From: an uncultured Prevotellaceae bacterium
Lineage (GTDB): Bacteria > Bacteroidota > Bacteroidia > Bacteroidales > Bacteroidaceae
Length of the DNA: 64,000 nucleotides
Direction of reading: 5' to 3'
NCBI GenBank assembly: GCA_902788605.1
Contig: CADAKX010000011.1
Coordinates: forward strand, 20,153 to 84,152
Below, piece by piece: positions 8,042-16,496 of this stretch (within the stretch, counting starts at the first letter, position 1; the number at the start of each line of letters is the position of its first letter). The position numbers and the translations under genes were made by a program. The notes below the pieces were generated by a model. It had not been told where the DNA came from. It did not search any database and saw only the letters and a list, made by a program, of their open reading frames with translations.

Positions 8042-9946
8042 ATGAAGATGAATATCATGTTTGACGAGCAACAGGCCATGATGATGGCGCTCGATATTTG
8101 CGGCAACCACGTGATGTGTCTGGACCTGAAGGACAACATCGTATATGACCTGCACGGAAAGGCGGCGTTCGGCGATAAGGTGGGTATTGAGGAGTGTTAC
8201 ACCTATGTCCACCCCGACGACCGAGAGCGCTTCCGCACCTATATCGAACGCCTGAGAGATGGTCTCGACAAGGTAACCGACTTTCATTATCGCTGGAACT
8301 ACAACTATTCGGGACAGGGCGAGCCTGAATGGCACGATATGTATGGACGCGCAATGGCTGAATATGAAGACGGCAAGCCCGTCAACATTATCGTTACCCT
8401 GACAGACGAGACGGACGTGAAGCGGAAGGAGCGAGAGGTGGAGCATTTGTCAGAGCGATACAAGTCAATCTTCGAGAACTCGATCATCGGCATGTCGTTC
8501 TATTCACCAGAAGGATGGCTTTTGGATGCCAACCGCATCATGAGAAAGATATGTCATTTTGACAGCGAGACCACTGACGACTTCTTCTCGAATACGAATC
8601 TCTTTGATGTGATGCCCTTCAATGAGGTGCTGGACCGTGACCATGTGGAGGACTACTGGGCCTGCTCGCTGAGTATCGTGCCTGAGCGAGAGATGCGCGT
8701 GTATCTGGAAATCAGCGTGCACCCTATCTATGATGAGAATGGAAAACTGATGTATATCTCGGTGACGGCCAACGACGTGACGGAGGAACGCAACATGTAT
8801 CTCAACGTGATGGAAAACGATGCCAGGATGAAGAAGATCAACGAGGCCATCAAGAATTACGAGGCCGAGTTGCGCTACATGCTGGAGGCGTCGAAGATGC
8901 AGTCGTGGCGCATCAGTCTGGAGCGCGATACGCTGGAGTTCTATAGTGGTCTGAACACTGTGGTGCGCTCGTTCAACCTGAAACAAATGCAGAAGATATT
9001 CGTAGACCAGGAGGGTGATTTCGTCAAGGCCCTGTCGAATCCCTCGGAGGCCCTGAAGAAACCTTTGATATATGTCGGTCAGATGCATCCGATGGTGACG
9101 CAGAGCTCCACAGAGAATCAATGGGTGCAGATCAACTGTATCCCAGAATACGATAAGCAAGGAAAACTGTTGGGTGCCTTCGGCGTGTGGCGTAATATCA
9201 ACGACCTGATGCGCAAGCAGGACCAGTTGCGCAACGAGACAAGACGTGCCCACGAGTCGGGGCAGCTGAAGACGCTGTTCCTGGCGAATATGACGCATGA
9301 GATTCGTACACCCATCAACGCGATTGTGGGCTTCTCGGAGGTGCTGTCGTCACTGACTGCCGAGGATGAGAAAAAGGAAATCATCAAGATTATCAAGAAC
9401 AACTGCGACATGCTGCTGCGCCTGATTAATGACATTCTGACAGTATCGTCGCTGGAGACGGGACAGATGGATATCAAGCTTGTCGAGGTAGATTTCGCCA
9501 AGGCGTTTAACGTGTTGTTTGAGTCATTGCGCCCCAGGGTGCAGGAGCCAGGGGTTGAGTTCGTTAAAGACAATCCTTATGCCACGCTGCCCATCAAGGT
9601 GGATTTCGAACGTGTGTCACAGGTCATTACCAACTTCGTGACCAATGCCGTGAAATACACCCACCAAGGATATATCAAACTGGGCTACCGCATGGAGACC
9701 AGAACCATCGAGGGCAAGCAGCGTGAGGGCTTGTATGCCTACTGTGAGGATACGGGTGATGGCATTTTGCCAGAGGCGCAACCCAAGATCTTCGAGCGCT
9801 TCTATAAGGTCAACGATTTTGTGCAGGGCACTGGTCTCGGCCTCTCAATCTGTAAGGCCTTCACTGATGCCAGTCATGGCGACATTGGTGTGATATCGGA
9901 AGGCAAGGGCAAGGGCTCGGTGTTTTGGATGTGGATTCCGCTGTGA
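8042..9946 (+). CDS. PAS-domain histidine kinase, intact (pair 1, member B)
   Basis: 634 residues, soluble, starting 55 nt after the upstream kinase on the same strand; probably one transcript ending at the 9984-10013 terminator. Three PAS-type blocks (~15-135, ~140-260, ~280-400) precede HisKA (MTHEIRTPINAIVGF, His419) and HATPase. All ATPase boxes are present: ITNFVTNAVKYT (N), CEDTGDGI (G1), FERFYKV (F), QGTGLGLSI (G2). It is paralogous to the kinase at 28451-30463, and in both loci the B-type gene follows the A-type gene. The absence of a receiver domain means the phosphoryl acceptor is encoded elsewhere, or the output is non-canonical. Confidence 0.92.
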   Translation: MKMNIMFDEQQAMMMALDICGNHVMCLDLKDNIVYDLHGKAAFGDKVGIEECYTYVHPDDRERFRTYIERLRDGLDKVTDFHYRWNYNYSGQGEPEWHDMYGRAMAEYEDGKPVNIIVTLTDETDVKRKEREVEHLSERYKSIFENSIIGMSFYSPEGWLLDANRIMRKICHFDSETTDDFFSNTNLFDVMPFNEVLDRDHVEDYWACSLSIVPEREMRVYLEISVHPIYDENGKLMYISVTANDVTEERNMYLNVMENDARMKKINEAIKNYEAELRYMLEASKMQSWRISLERDTLEFYSGLNTVVRSFNLKQMQKIFVDQEGDFVKALSNPSEALKKPLIYVGQMHPMVTQSSTENQWVQINCIPEYDKQGKLLGAFGVWRNINDLMRKQDQLRNETRRAHESGQLKTLFLANMTHEIRTPINAIVGFSEVLSSLTAEDEKKEIIKIIKNNCDMLLRLINDILTVSSLETGQMDIKLVEVDFAKAFNVLFESLRPRVQEPGVEFVKDNPYATLPIKVDFERVSQVITNFVTNAVKYTHQGYIKLGYRMETRTIEGKQREGLYAYCEDTGDGILPEAQPKIFERFYKVNDFVQGTGLGLSICKAFTDASHGDIGVISEGKGKGSVFWMWIPL

Positions 9947-9983
9947 TCTCTTCGCCGGACAATGGTTTGTGATTAGACAAAAA

Positions 9984-10013
9984 AATCCGTGTAGCCAATC
10001 GACTACACGGATT
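9984..10013. terminator. bidirectional terminator between the kinase pair and dnaK
   Basis: AATCCGTGTAG (9984-9994) and CTACACGGATT (10003-10013) form a perfect 11-bp stem, with A-rich sequence before and T-rich sequence after. It serves both the kinase operon (+) and dnaK (-). Confidence 0.85.
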
Positions 10014-10033
10014 CTTTTTATCTAGGAACGTAA

Positions 10034-11932
10034 TTACTTCACCTCCTCGAAATCAGCGTCCTGGATGTCGTCCTGGGCGTTGTTGGTCTGCTGCTGTTGC
10101 TGCTGACCTGCATCAGCACCAGGCTGACCAGCACCTGCCTGAGCGTACATCTTCTGAGAAGCGGCCTGCATCACCTGATTCAGGTTGTTGATGGCAGTGT
10201 CGATGGCAGCGATGTCGCCTGACTTGTGAGCGTCCTTCAACTGATTGACAGCAGCCTCTACGTTGGCCTTCTCGGCACCCAGCTTGTCACCATTCTCGTT
10301 GAGGAAGGTCTCGGTCTGGAAAATCATAGAGTCGGCCTGATTCATCTTGTCGATGCGCTCGCGCTCCTTCTTATCGTTCTCAGCGTTGGCCTCAGCCTCT
10401 GCCTTCATGCGGTTGATCTCGTCCTGTGACAGACCAGATGAAGCCTCGATACGGATGGCCTGCTCCTTGCCTGTGGCCTTATCCTTGGCACTTACCTTCA
10501 CGATACCGTTGGCATCGATGTCGAAGGTTACCTCAATCTGAGGCACTCCACGACGGGCGGGAGCGATGCCGGTGAGGTTGAACTGACCCAGGCTCTTGTT
10601 CTGAGAAGCCATAGGACGCTCGCCCTGCAGCACGTGGATGGTTACCTCTGTCTGATTGTCAGCAGCGGTAGAGAAGGTCTGGCTCTGCTTGCAAGGAATT
10701 GTGGTGTTGGCATCAATCAGCTTGGTCATCACACCACCCAGGGTCTCAATACCCAAAGTCAGAGGAGTAACGTCGAGCAGCACGATGTCCTGACCGGTCT
10801 CCTGGTTGAGGATAGCACCCTGGATAGCAGCACCTACAGCTACCACCTCATCGGGGTTCACACCCTTAGAAGGCTCCTTGCCGAAGTAGTTCTTCACGAG
10901 GGTCTGCACAGCGGGGATACGGCTTGAACCACCCACGAGGATCACCTCGTCGATATCTGATGTAGAGATGCCTGCGTCGCGAACGGCGTTCTGACAGGGT
11001 ACCAAGCAAGCCTGAATCAGGTTGTGGGCCAACTGCTCGAACTTAGCACGTGTTAGGGTCTTCACCAAGTGCTTGGGAACACCACCTACAGGCATGATGT
11101 AGGGCAGGTTAATCTCTGTAGAGGTAGAGCTTGACAACTCAATCTTGGCCTTCTCGGCAGCCTCCTTCAGACGCTGCATAGCCATAGGATCGCTCTTCAG
11201 GTCGGCACCCTCGTCGTTCTTGAATTCCTGTACCAGCCAGTCGATGATTACCTGATCGAAGTCGTCACCACCCAGGTGAGTGTCACCATTGGTAGAGAGA
11301 ACCTCGAATACACCACCACCGAAGTCGAGGATAGAGATATCGAAAGTACCACCACCGAGGTCGAATACGGCGATCTTCATATCCTTGTTGGTCTTGTCGA
11401 TACCGTAAGCCAGGGCTGCTGCCGTAGGCTCATTGACGATACGACGTACGTTGAGGCCTGCAATCTGACCTGCCTCCTTTGTGGCCTGACGCTGTGAGTC
11501 AGAGAAGTAAGCGGGTACGGTGATGACAGCCTCTGTCACCTCCTGACCCAGATAGTCCTCAGCGGTCTTCTTCATCTTCTGAAGCACCATAGCTGAGATC
11601 TCCTGAGGAGTATACTTACGACCATCGATGTCTACACGGGGATAACCACCCTCGTTGACAACAGTAAATGGTACGCGAGAAATCTCTTTCTCGGTCTGCT
11701 GCCATGTCTCACCCATGAAACGCTTGATAGAATAAACGGTGTTCTTGGGGTTGGTGATAGCCTGACGCTTGGCGGGGTCGCCAATCTTACGCTCGCCACC
11801 CTCAACGAAACCTACTACTGAAGGCGTTGTACGCTTGCCTTCGCTGTTAGCAATGACAACGGGCTCGTTGCCTTCGAAAACGGATACACAAGAGTTTGTT
11901 GTACCCAAGTCAATTCCAATAATCTTTCCCAT
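10034..11932 (-). CDS. dnaK: Chaperone protein DnaK (Hsp70)
   Basis: 632 residues, full length. It is an ATP-dependent cytosolic chaperone. Signatures include [12 protein letters not shown] at the N-terminus, FDLGGGTFD, and [10 protein letters not shown]. The C-terminal tail is low complexity (a QQQQQQ run, then DADFEEVK), as usual. It stands alone: no grpE or dnaJ is adjacent. The upstream region has no TAnnTTTG box in the expected place but carries a -24/-12-like motif at 11981-11997, shared with the groES promoter region. Confidence 0.98.
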   Translation of the reverse strand: MGKIIGIDLGTTNSCVSVFEGNEPVVIANSEGKRTTPSVVGFVEGGERKIGDPAKRQAITNPKNTVYSIKRFMGETWQQTEKEISRVPFTVVNEGGYPRVDIDGRKYTPQEISAMVLQKMKKTAEDYLGQEVTEAVITVPAYFSDSQRQATKEAGQIAGLNVRRIVNEPTAAALAYGIDKTNKDMKIAVFDLGGGTFDISILDFGGGVFEVLSTNGDTHLGGDDFDQVIIDWLVQEFKNDEGADLKSDPMAMQRLKEAAEKAKIELSSSTSTEINLPYIMPVGGVPKHLVKTLTRAKFEQLAHNLIQACLVPCQNAVRDAGISTSDIDEVILVGGSSRIPAVQTLVKNYFGKEPSKGVNPDEVVAVGAAIQGAILNQETGQDIVLLDVTPLTLGIETLGGVMTKLIDANTTIPCKQSQTFSTAADNQTEVTIHVLQGERPMASQNKSLGQFNLTGIAPARRGVPQIEVTFDIDANGIVKVSAKDKATGKEQAIRIEASSGLSQDEINRMKAEAEANAENDKKERERIDKMNQADSMIFQTETFLNENGDKLGAEKANVEAAVNQLKDAHKSGDIAAIDTAINNLNQVMQAASQKMYAQAGAGQPGADAGQQQQQQTNNAQDDIQDADFEEVK

Positions 11933-11980
11933 AATCTATATTTTTTTAATTGTTATCGTTAAATGTTATCGCTGAATTAA

Positions 11981-11997
11981 TAGCAAAGCGTGTGCCA
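11981..11997 (-). promoter_or_regulatory. sigma-54-type -24/-12 motif upstream of dnaK
   Basis: The minus strand reads TGGCACACGCTTTGCT: TGGCAC, five bases, TTGC, with exactly 10 nt between the invariant GG and GC. The C of GC lies 51 nt from the dnaK ATG. The groES region has an equivalent motif at 50 nt. This matches the known RpoN promoter consensus; use of RpoN here is inference. Confidence 0.5.
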
Positions 11998-12066
11998 AAA
12001 GCATTTTTTTTCGTATGAAACGACCTTTTGTTGCGCCATTTTGTCACAAGTATGAATAATTTTTTT

Positions 12067-12074
12067 TATCTTTG
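12067..12074 (+). promoter_or_regulatory. -7 box for the secreted protein at 12104
   Basis: TATCTTTG matches TAnnTTTG, with a TTTG about 23 nt further upstream (12040-12043) and a leader of ~25 nt to the ATG at 12104. Confidence 0.55.
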
Positions 12075-12103
12075 CACACGAATTTAATTCAAAAATGTGA
12101 GAT

Positions 12104-13435
12104 ATGAGACGTTTTTTGATGTGTGTGGTTGCTGTTTTGGCTGTCATGACAACTCAGGCTCAAGAGGCTGAGGGGCATGGCTATATCGTGAAAACAAAGG
12201 GAGCCAAGAAGGTGGCAGTGGCAGAAAGTACGAAGGAAGATGGGCAGGCAGAGGAGAAAGCCGAACCCCAGGATTTCTTTGAGAAGAACTTCCGTTATGT
12301 GAGTATGTGTGACTGGAAGGAAGGCATGCGCTTCATGGTGATACCTGACAAGAAGGATATGGTAATCAAGACCTTTGCCGATGCAGAGACAGGACAGATG
12401 GTGCCCAGTGTCAAGCTGCGCCATTTTATTATGACCTATCAGGGACATGACAACAAGCATGGCGGACTGCACGAGCGTGTTTACTTTGACTGCGAGGACG
12501 ACGGAAAGAAGTACTACTACGAGGTGCCCACAGCTTCGTTTGACGACTATTGCATCGGCGCTCAGGGCGTGCCAACACTGGCTTATCTGGGTGATGTCGA
12601 TGTGGCCCGTCAGGTGCTGACAGACACGATTCTCTTTACCCTTGCCAGTGAATACTATGTGGATACTGAGCTCAATGGCGATGGCTTCACTACCATTACC
12701 GATGTGCCTCAGGGTACGGAGGTGCAGGTGAAATCCATTGGCGTTGGTACACGTAACTTCCCTGTGAAAATTATCGTGGAGGATAAGAATGGACGCGAAT
12801 TCTATCAGAATGTGGCTATTAGCAAGACCAACAGCGGACTGCGTAATGACGAGTTCCAGATTAGTAACATGATTATCCATACGTTTAAGGGGGCCTTTGA
12901 GATGCTTTCTGACAACATGACAGCCAGCTCTGTCTATCAGAAGCATATTGGCGAGGAAGTCTATACGCTCTATTCTACCGCAATGGCCGATGCTAGTGGC
13001 AGAACGGCACAGGTGGCACGCCTCTCAACCTTTGTTATCAAGGACATTCGTGCGCAGCGTGGCACTAATTATGTCAAAATGACACTCCGCGGCCTGGGGT
13101 CTGGCAGAGAATACACCAAACAGGTAACATTCAACAGTACCAACGTGGCTGGTGACATCGCCGGTCTGCACGAGGATTATTTCTTTAATCTCTTTGGTGT
13201 GGGTAATCCGCTGAAAATGGAGGGTGTGAAGAAGAACCATATTGCTGACATCCAAAAGAGCATCGTACACGCGGGCTATACGGAAAATGAGGTAAGACTG
13301 GCCCTGGGTGAACCTACTGGACAGGGTGAAGATAACAATGGACACATGATGTGGACCTATAACTATCCAGACCGTCCTTATGTCTGTGTGTATTTCGATG
13401 CTAAATTGAAGTTGGTGACTAGCATCAAGAAGTAA
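12104..13435 (+). CDS. Secreted protein with a BamE/SmpA-like C-terminus
   Basis: 443 residues with a clear signal peptide (MRRFLMCVVAVLAVMTTQAQ). The middle (~60-360) is beta-rich and unrecognised. The last ~60 residues (IVHAGYTENEVRLALGEPTG, then WTYNY, then VYFDAKLKLV) look like the BamE/SmpA fold, where a helix and the G-x-P turn precede a small sheet. It is a single-gene unit ending at the 13481-13522 terminator. It is likely periplasmic; the function is unknown. Confidence 0.75.
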   Translation: MRRFLMCVVAVLAVMTTQAQEAEGHGYIVKTKGAKKVAVAESTKEDGQAEEKAEPQDFFEKNFRYVSMCDWKEGMRFMVIPDKKDMVIKTFADAETGQMVPSVKLRHFIMTYQGHDNKHGGLHERVYFDCEDDGKKYYYEVPTASFDDYCIGAQGVPTLAYLGDVDVARQVLTDTILFTLASEYYVDTELNGDGFTTITDVPQGTEVQVKSIGVGTRNFPVKIIVEDKNGREFYQNVAISKTNSGLRNDEFQISNMIIHTFKGAFEMLSDNMTASSVYQKHIGEEVYTLYSTAMADASGRTAQVARLSTFVIKDIRAQRGTNYVKMTLRGLGSGREYTKQVTFNSTNVAGDIAGLHEDYFFNLFGVGNPLKMEGVKKNHIADIQKSIVHAGYTENEVRLALGEPTGQGEDNNGHMMWTYNYPDRPYVCVYFDAKLKLVTSIKK

Positions 13436-13480
13436 AAGAAGCTATTCACGCTCCGAAACTGCCATTTGCGTTTCGATACC

Positions 13481-13522
13481 ATAAAAAGAATCTCGCTCTT
13501 TGCAGGGCGAGATTCTTTTTAT
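13481..13522. terminator. bidirectional terminator
   Basis: ATAAAAAGAATCTCGC (13481-13496) and its exact complement (13507-13522) form a long stem. The outer A:T part provides a T-tract in either direction, for the gene at 12104 (+) and recA (-). Confidence 0.85.
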
Positions 13523-13547
13523 ATTATTATATAAGGTGTAACGACGC

Positions 13548-14576
13548 TTAGTTGTTGCTGTCGTTGATCTTCTCCATGATCTTTGCCTCGATTTCTTCGC
13601 AGAGCTCTGGATTGTCCTTCAGCAGGTTTTTCACGGCATCACGGCCCTGAGCCAGTTTGGAATCTCCGTAAGAGAACCACGAACCGCTCTTCTTGATAAT
13701 CTCGTGTTCTACACCCAGGTCTACAATCTCGCCAACCTTCGAGATGCCCTCGCCAAAGGTAATCTCAAACTCTGCCTTGCGGAAGGGAGGGGCCACCTTG
13801 TTCTTCACAACCTTCACACGTACTTGGTTGCCAATGGGCTGGTCGCCGTCTTTCAGAGTGGTCACCTTGCGGATGTCCAAACGTACAGAGGCGTAGAACT
13901 TCAGAGCATTACCACCAGTGGTGGTCTCAGGATTGCCAAACATCACGCCAATCTTCTCGCGCAACTGGTTGATGAAGATACAGGTGGTGTTGGTCTTGGC
14001 GATGGTAGAGGTCACCTTGCGCAGAGCCTGACTCATCAGGCGTGCGTGCAGACCTACAGAAGAGTCGCCCATGTCACCCTCAATCTCCTTCTTGGGAGTC
14101 AGGGCTGCCACAGAGTCGATGACGATAATGTCGATAGCTGCCGAGCGGATGAGCTGGTCGGCAATCTCCAGGGCCTGTTCGCCGTTATCGGGCTGTGAGA
14201 TATACAGGTTGTCGATGTCCACGCCCAACTTCTGAGCATAGAAGCGGTCAAAGGCATGCTCAGCGTCAATGAATGCTGCAATGCCGCCTGCCTTCTGTGC
14301 CTCGGCAATGGCGTGAATGGCCAGTGTAGTCTTACCTGATGACTCAGGACCATATATCTCGATGATGCGTCCCTTGGGATAGCCACCCACGCCAAGAGCG
14401 GCGTTCAGTCCGATAGAGCCAGTGGGAATCACATCAACATTCTCTATCTTTTCCTCGCCCATGCGCATAATACTGCCTTTGCCGAAATCCTTTTCAATCT
14501 TCGACATGGCGGCCTGCAGGGCTTTCATCTTCTCCTGTTGCGGAGTGAGCTGTTCTGTTTCTTCTTTCTTTGCCAT
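13548..14576 (-). CDS. recA: Recombinase RecA
   Basis: 342 residues, complete. It forms ATP-dependent filaments on single-stranded DNA for homologous recombination. The Walker A motif GPESSGKTT, the VIDSVAAL segment and the [13 protein letters not shown] region (DNA-binding L1/L2 part) are all visible. It is the last of three minus-strand genes with short gaps (19 nt to the dehydrogenase upstream), so it may be read with them. No SOS box was recognised in the short gap. Confidence 0.98.
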   Translation of the reverse strand: MAKKEETEQLTPQQEKMKALQAAMSKIEKDFGKGSIMRMGEEKIENVDVIPTGSIGLNAALGVGGYPKGRIIEIYGPESSGKTTLAIHAIAEAQKAGGIAAFIDAEHAFDRFYAQKLGVDIDNLYISQPDNGEQALEIADQLIRSAAIDIIVIDSVAALTPKKEIEGDMGDSSVGLHARLMSQALRKVTSTIAKTNTTCIFINQLREKIGVMFGNPETTTGGNALKFYASVRLDIRKVTTLKDGDQPIGNQVRVKVVKNKVAPPFRKAEFEITFGEGISKVGEIVDLGVEHEIIKKSGSWFSYGDSKLAQGRDAVKNLLKDNPELCEEIEAKIMEKINDSNN

Positions 14577-14595
14577 AGTTGATTTATATTAGTAA

Positions 14596-15834
14596 TTATA
14601 ATTCCAAATCGCCATCGTGAATCTCGTGCCAAGGCAGGCCCTGCTTGTTGAGCTGCTCCATGAATGGATCGGGATCGAACTCCTCGACGTTGTGAACGCC
14701 TGGGGTGTTCCACAGACCCTTGCAGAACATCATGGCACCAATCATGGCAGGTACACCTGTGGTATAGCTGACGCCCTGCATACCGGTCTCCTCATAGGCG
14801 GCACGGTGGCTGCAGTTGTTATATACATAATAGGTATGCTCCTTGCCATCATTGCCAATACCACGGATGCGGCAACCGATAGAGGTCTGCCCCTCGTAGT
14901 TCTCACCCAAATCCTGTGGGTTGGGCAGCACGGCCTTCAGGAACTGCAGAGGTACAATCTTTACCTTGGCTACGCCAGAGCCATCAGCCAATGGTGCCTC
15001 GTACTCTACCTCGTCGATACGGCTCATGCCAATGTTCTGAATCACTTCGAGGTGTTTCAGATACTGCTGACCAAAGGTCATCCAGAAACGGGCACGCTTG
15101 ATGGTGGGGTAGTTGATGACCAATGACTCAATCTCTTCGTGGTGCAGCAGATAGCTGTCTTTAGGACCAATCTCAGGATAGGTCAGGTCCTTGTGAATCT
15201 CCAGGGGTTCTGTCTCCACCCACTTGCCATCTTCCCAGTACAGTCCCTTCTGGGTGATTTCGCGGATGTTGATCTCTGGGTTGAAGTTGGTGGCGAAGGC
15301 CTTGTGGTGGTCGCCAGCGTTGCAGTCAACAATATCCAGATACTGAATCTCCTTGAAATGGTGCTTAGCAGCGTAAGCGGTGTAGATAGAGGTTACGCCT
15401 GGGTCAAAGCCACAACCCAGGATGGCTGTCAGACCAGCCTTCTCGAAGCGCTCGCGATAAGCCCACTGCCATGAGTACTCAAAGTGAGCCTCGTCCTTGG
15501 GTTCGTAGTTGGCTGTGTCGAGATAGTTGCATCCACAAGCCAAGCAAGCGTCCATAATCGTCAGGTCCTGATAGGGGAGGGCCAGGTTGATTACCAACTC
15601 AGGCTTGTAGTCGTTGAACAAAGCCTTCAACTGCTCCACATCGTCGGCATCCACCTGTGCGGTCTTGATGTCCAGCTTGTAGCCAGCCTTATGGATATCC
15701 TCTACTATCTTGTCGCACTTTGCCTTTCTGCGACTTGCGATCATAAACTCAGTAAACACATCTGCGTTCTGAGCAATCTTAAATGCAGCAACGGTAGCAA
15801 CGCCACCTGCGCCAATCATTAATACTCTACTCAT
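14596..15834 (-). CDS. Saccharopine dehydrogenase family, probable carboxy(nor)spermidine synthase
   Basis: 412 residues. The N-terminal Rossmann motif VLMIGAGGVATVAAFKIA binds NAD(P). Length and segments such as GFDPGVTSIYTAYA resemble carboxynorspermidine/carboxyspermidine dehydrogenase, which condenses aspartate semialdehyde with a diamine in an alternative spermidine pathway used by gut Bacteroidetes. Classical saccharopine dehydrogenase is the main alternative. It lies 10 nt after the upstream small gene and 19 nt before recA. No carboxyspermidine decarboxylase is adjacent. Confidence 0.82.
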   Translation of the reverse strand: MSRVLMIGAGGVATVAAFKIAQNADVFTEFMIASRRKAKCDKIVEDIHKAGYKLDIKTAQVDADDVEQLKALFNDYKPELVINLALPYQDLTIMDACLACGCNYLDTANYEPKDEAHFEYSWQWAYRERFEKAGLTAILGCGFDPGVTSIYTAYAAKHHFKEIQYLDIVDCNAGDHHKAFATNFNPEINIREITQKGLYWEDGKWVETEPLEIHKDLTYPEIGPKDSYLLHHEEIESLVINYPTIKRARFWMTFGQQYLKHLEVIQNIGMSRIDEVEYEAPLADGSGVAKVKIVPLQFLKAVLPNPQDLGENYEGQTSIGCRIRGIGNDGKEHTYYVYNNCSHRAAYEETGMQGVSYTTGVPAMIGAMMFCKGLWNTPGVHNVEEFDPDPFMEQLNKQGLPWHEIHDGDLEL

Positions 15835-15844
15835 ATTTCTTTCT

Positions 15845-16408
15845 TTATTTTATTTCGTCTCCTTTTATTCCCAATGCTGCCATGAGCGAATAACCCAGAA
15901 TCTCCTGACGGAAATTGCCGCCTGGCATGGGCTGCATGGCAAACACGGTGATACGCTTCTCGTCGTCATCCATCTTGCGGAGGATGTTGCGCACCTCGTC
16001 GTAATGCTCTTCGTTAGGAATGACCATCACGCGCTTCACATCCTTTTGTTGAAGTACCGTCTGCAAGGTGTCCAGAAAGAGCTCGTCCTTGTCAACGAAG
16101 CCCTCGCCGTTGGGTGTACTGAAACAAAACTCACCCAGGTTGCCCTTGAAGGCCATACCGTCTAGCTCTTCGGTGAACTTGCCTGGCGTGAAGTTCTTCA
16201 TCTCTGTCTGCTCCTTGTCGTGGGTCAGGATCACCACTGTTTGATGCTCGCCTTCGCGCAGACCACCATCCAACGCAATACACTCAGCCCATCGTGCCAT
16301 GTCTGCCTGTGGTATGCGCCTTTCGAGCATTCTCTCAAAGTTAACTATCAAGTCAAATGCCACTTTATCAACATAGTTGGCATCTGCAATAATCACGTTC
16401 TCATTCAT
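15845..16408 (-). CDS. Conserved Bacteroidales protein of unknown function (possibly DUF6621)
   Basis: 187 residues from the ATG at 16408. The longer frame starts with a TTG that lies inside the promoter box, so it is rejected. The protein is soluble and acidic. It begins MNENVIIADANYVDKVAFDL and has a Rossmann-like rhythm, with VVILTHDKE and VKRVMVIPNEEHYDEV. I recall it only as an uncharacterised Bacteroidales family. It leads a probable operon with the dehydrogenase and recA. The -7 box ends 6 nt before the ATG, implying a leaderless or near-leaderless transcript. Confidence 0.75.
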   Translation of the reverse strand: MNENVIIADANYVDKVAFDLIVNFERMLERRIPQADMARWAECIALDGGLREGEHQTVVILTHDKEQTEMKNFTPGKFTEELDGMAFKGNLGEFCFSTPNGEGFVDKDELFLDTLQTVLQQKDVKRVMVIPNEEHYDEVRNILRKMDDDEKRITVFAMQPMPGGNFRQEILGYSLMAALGIKGDEIK

Positions 16409-16414
16409 TGCCTG

Positions 16415-16422
16415 CAAAGGTA
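16415..16422 (-). promoter_or_regulatory. -7 box abutting the start codon at 16408
   Basis: TACCTTTG on the minus strand, 6 nt before the ATG. The expected transcription start falls on or next to the ATG. DUF2023 at 5633 has the same arrangement (5 nt). Confidence 0.6.
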
Positions 16423-16435
16423 CAAAAAAGAAAAG

Positions 16436-16474
16436 AGAAAAGCAAAGAAAAATTGCTTTTTTTCTTTGCTTTTC
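16436..16474 (-). terminator. terminator downstream of the OmpA gene
   Basis: GAAAAGCAAAGAAAAA pairs with TTTTTCTTTGCTTTTC around a short loop; the minus strand continues into T-rich sequence. It separates the mscS-ompA unit from the promoter of the next minus-strand gene. Confidence 0.75.
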
Positions 16475-16496
16475 CCTTGTAGTCTAAGCTGTTGCT

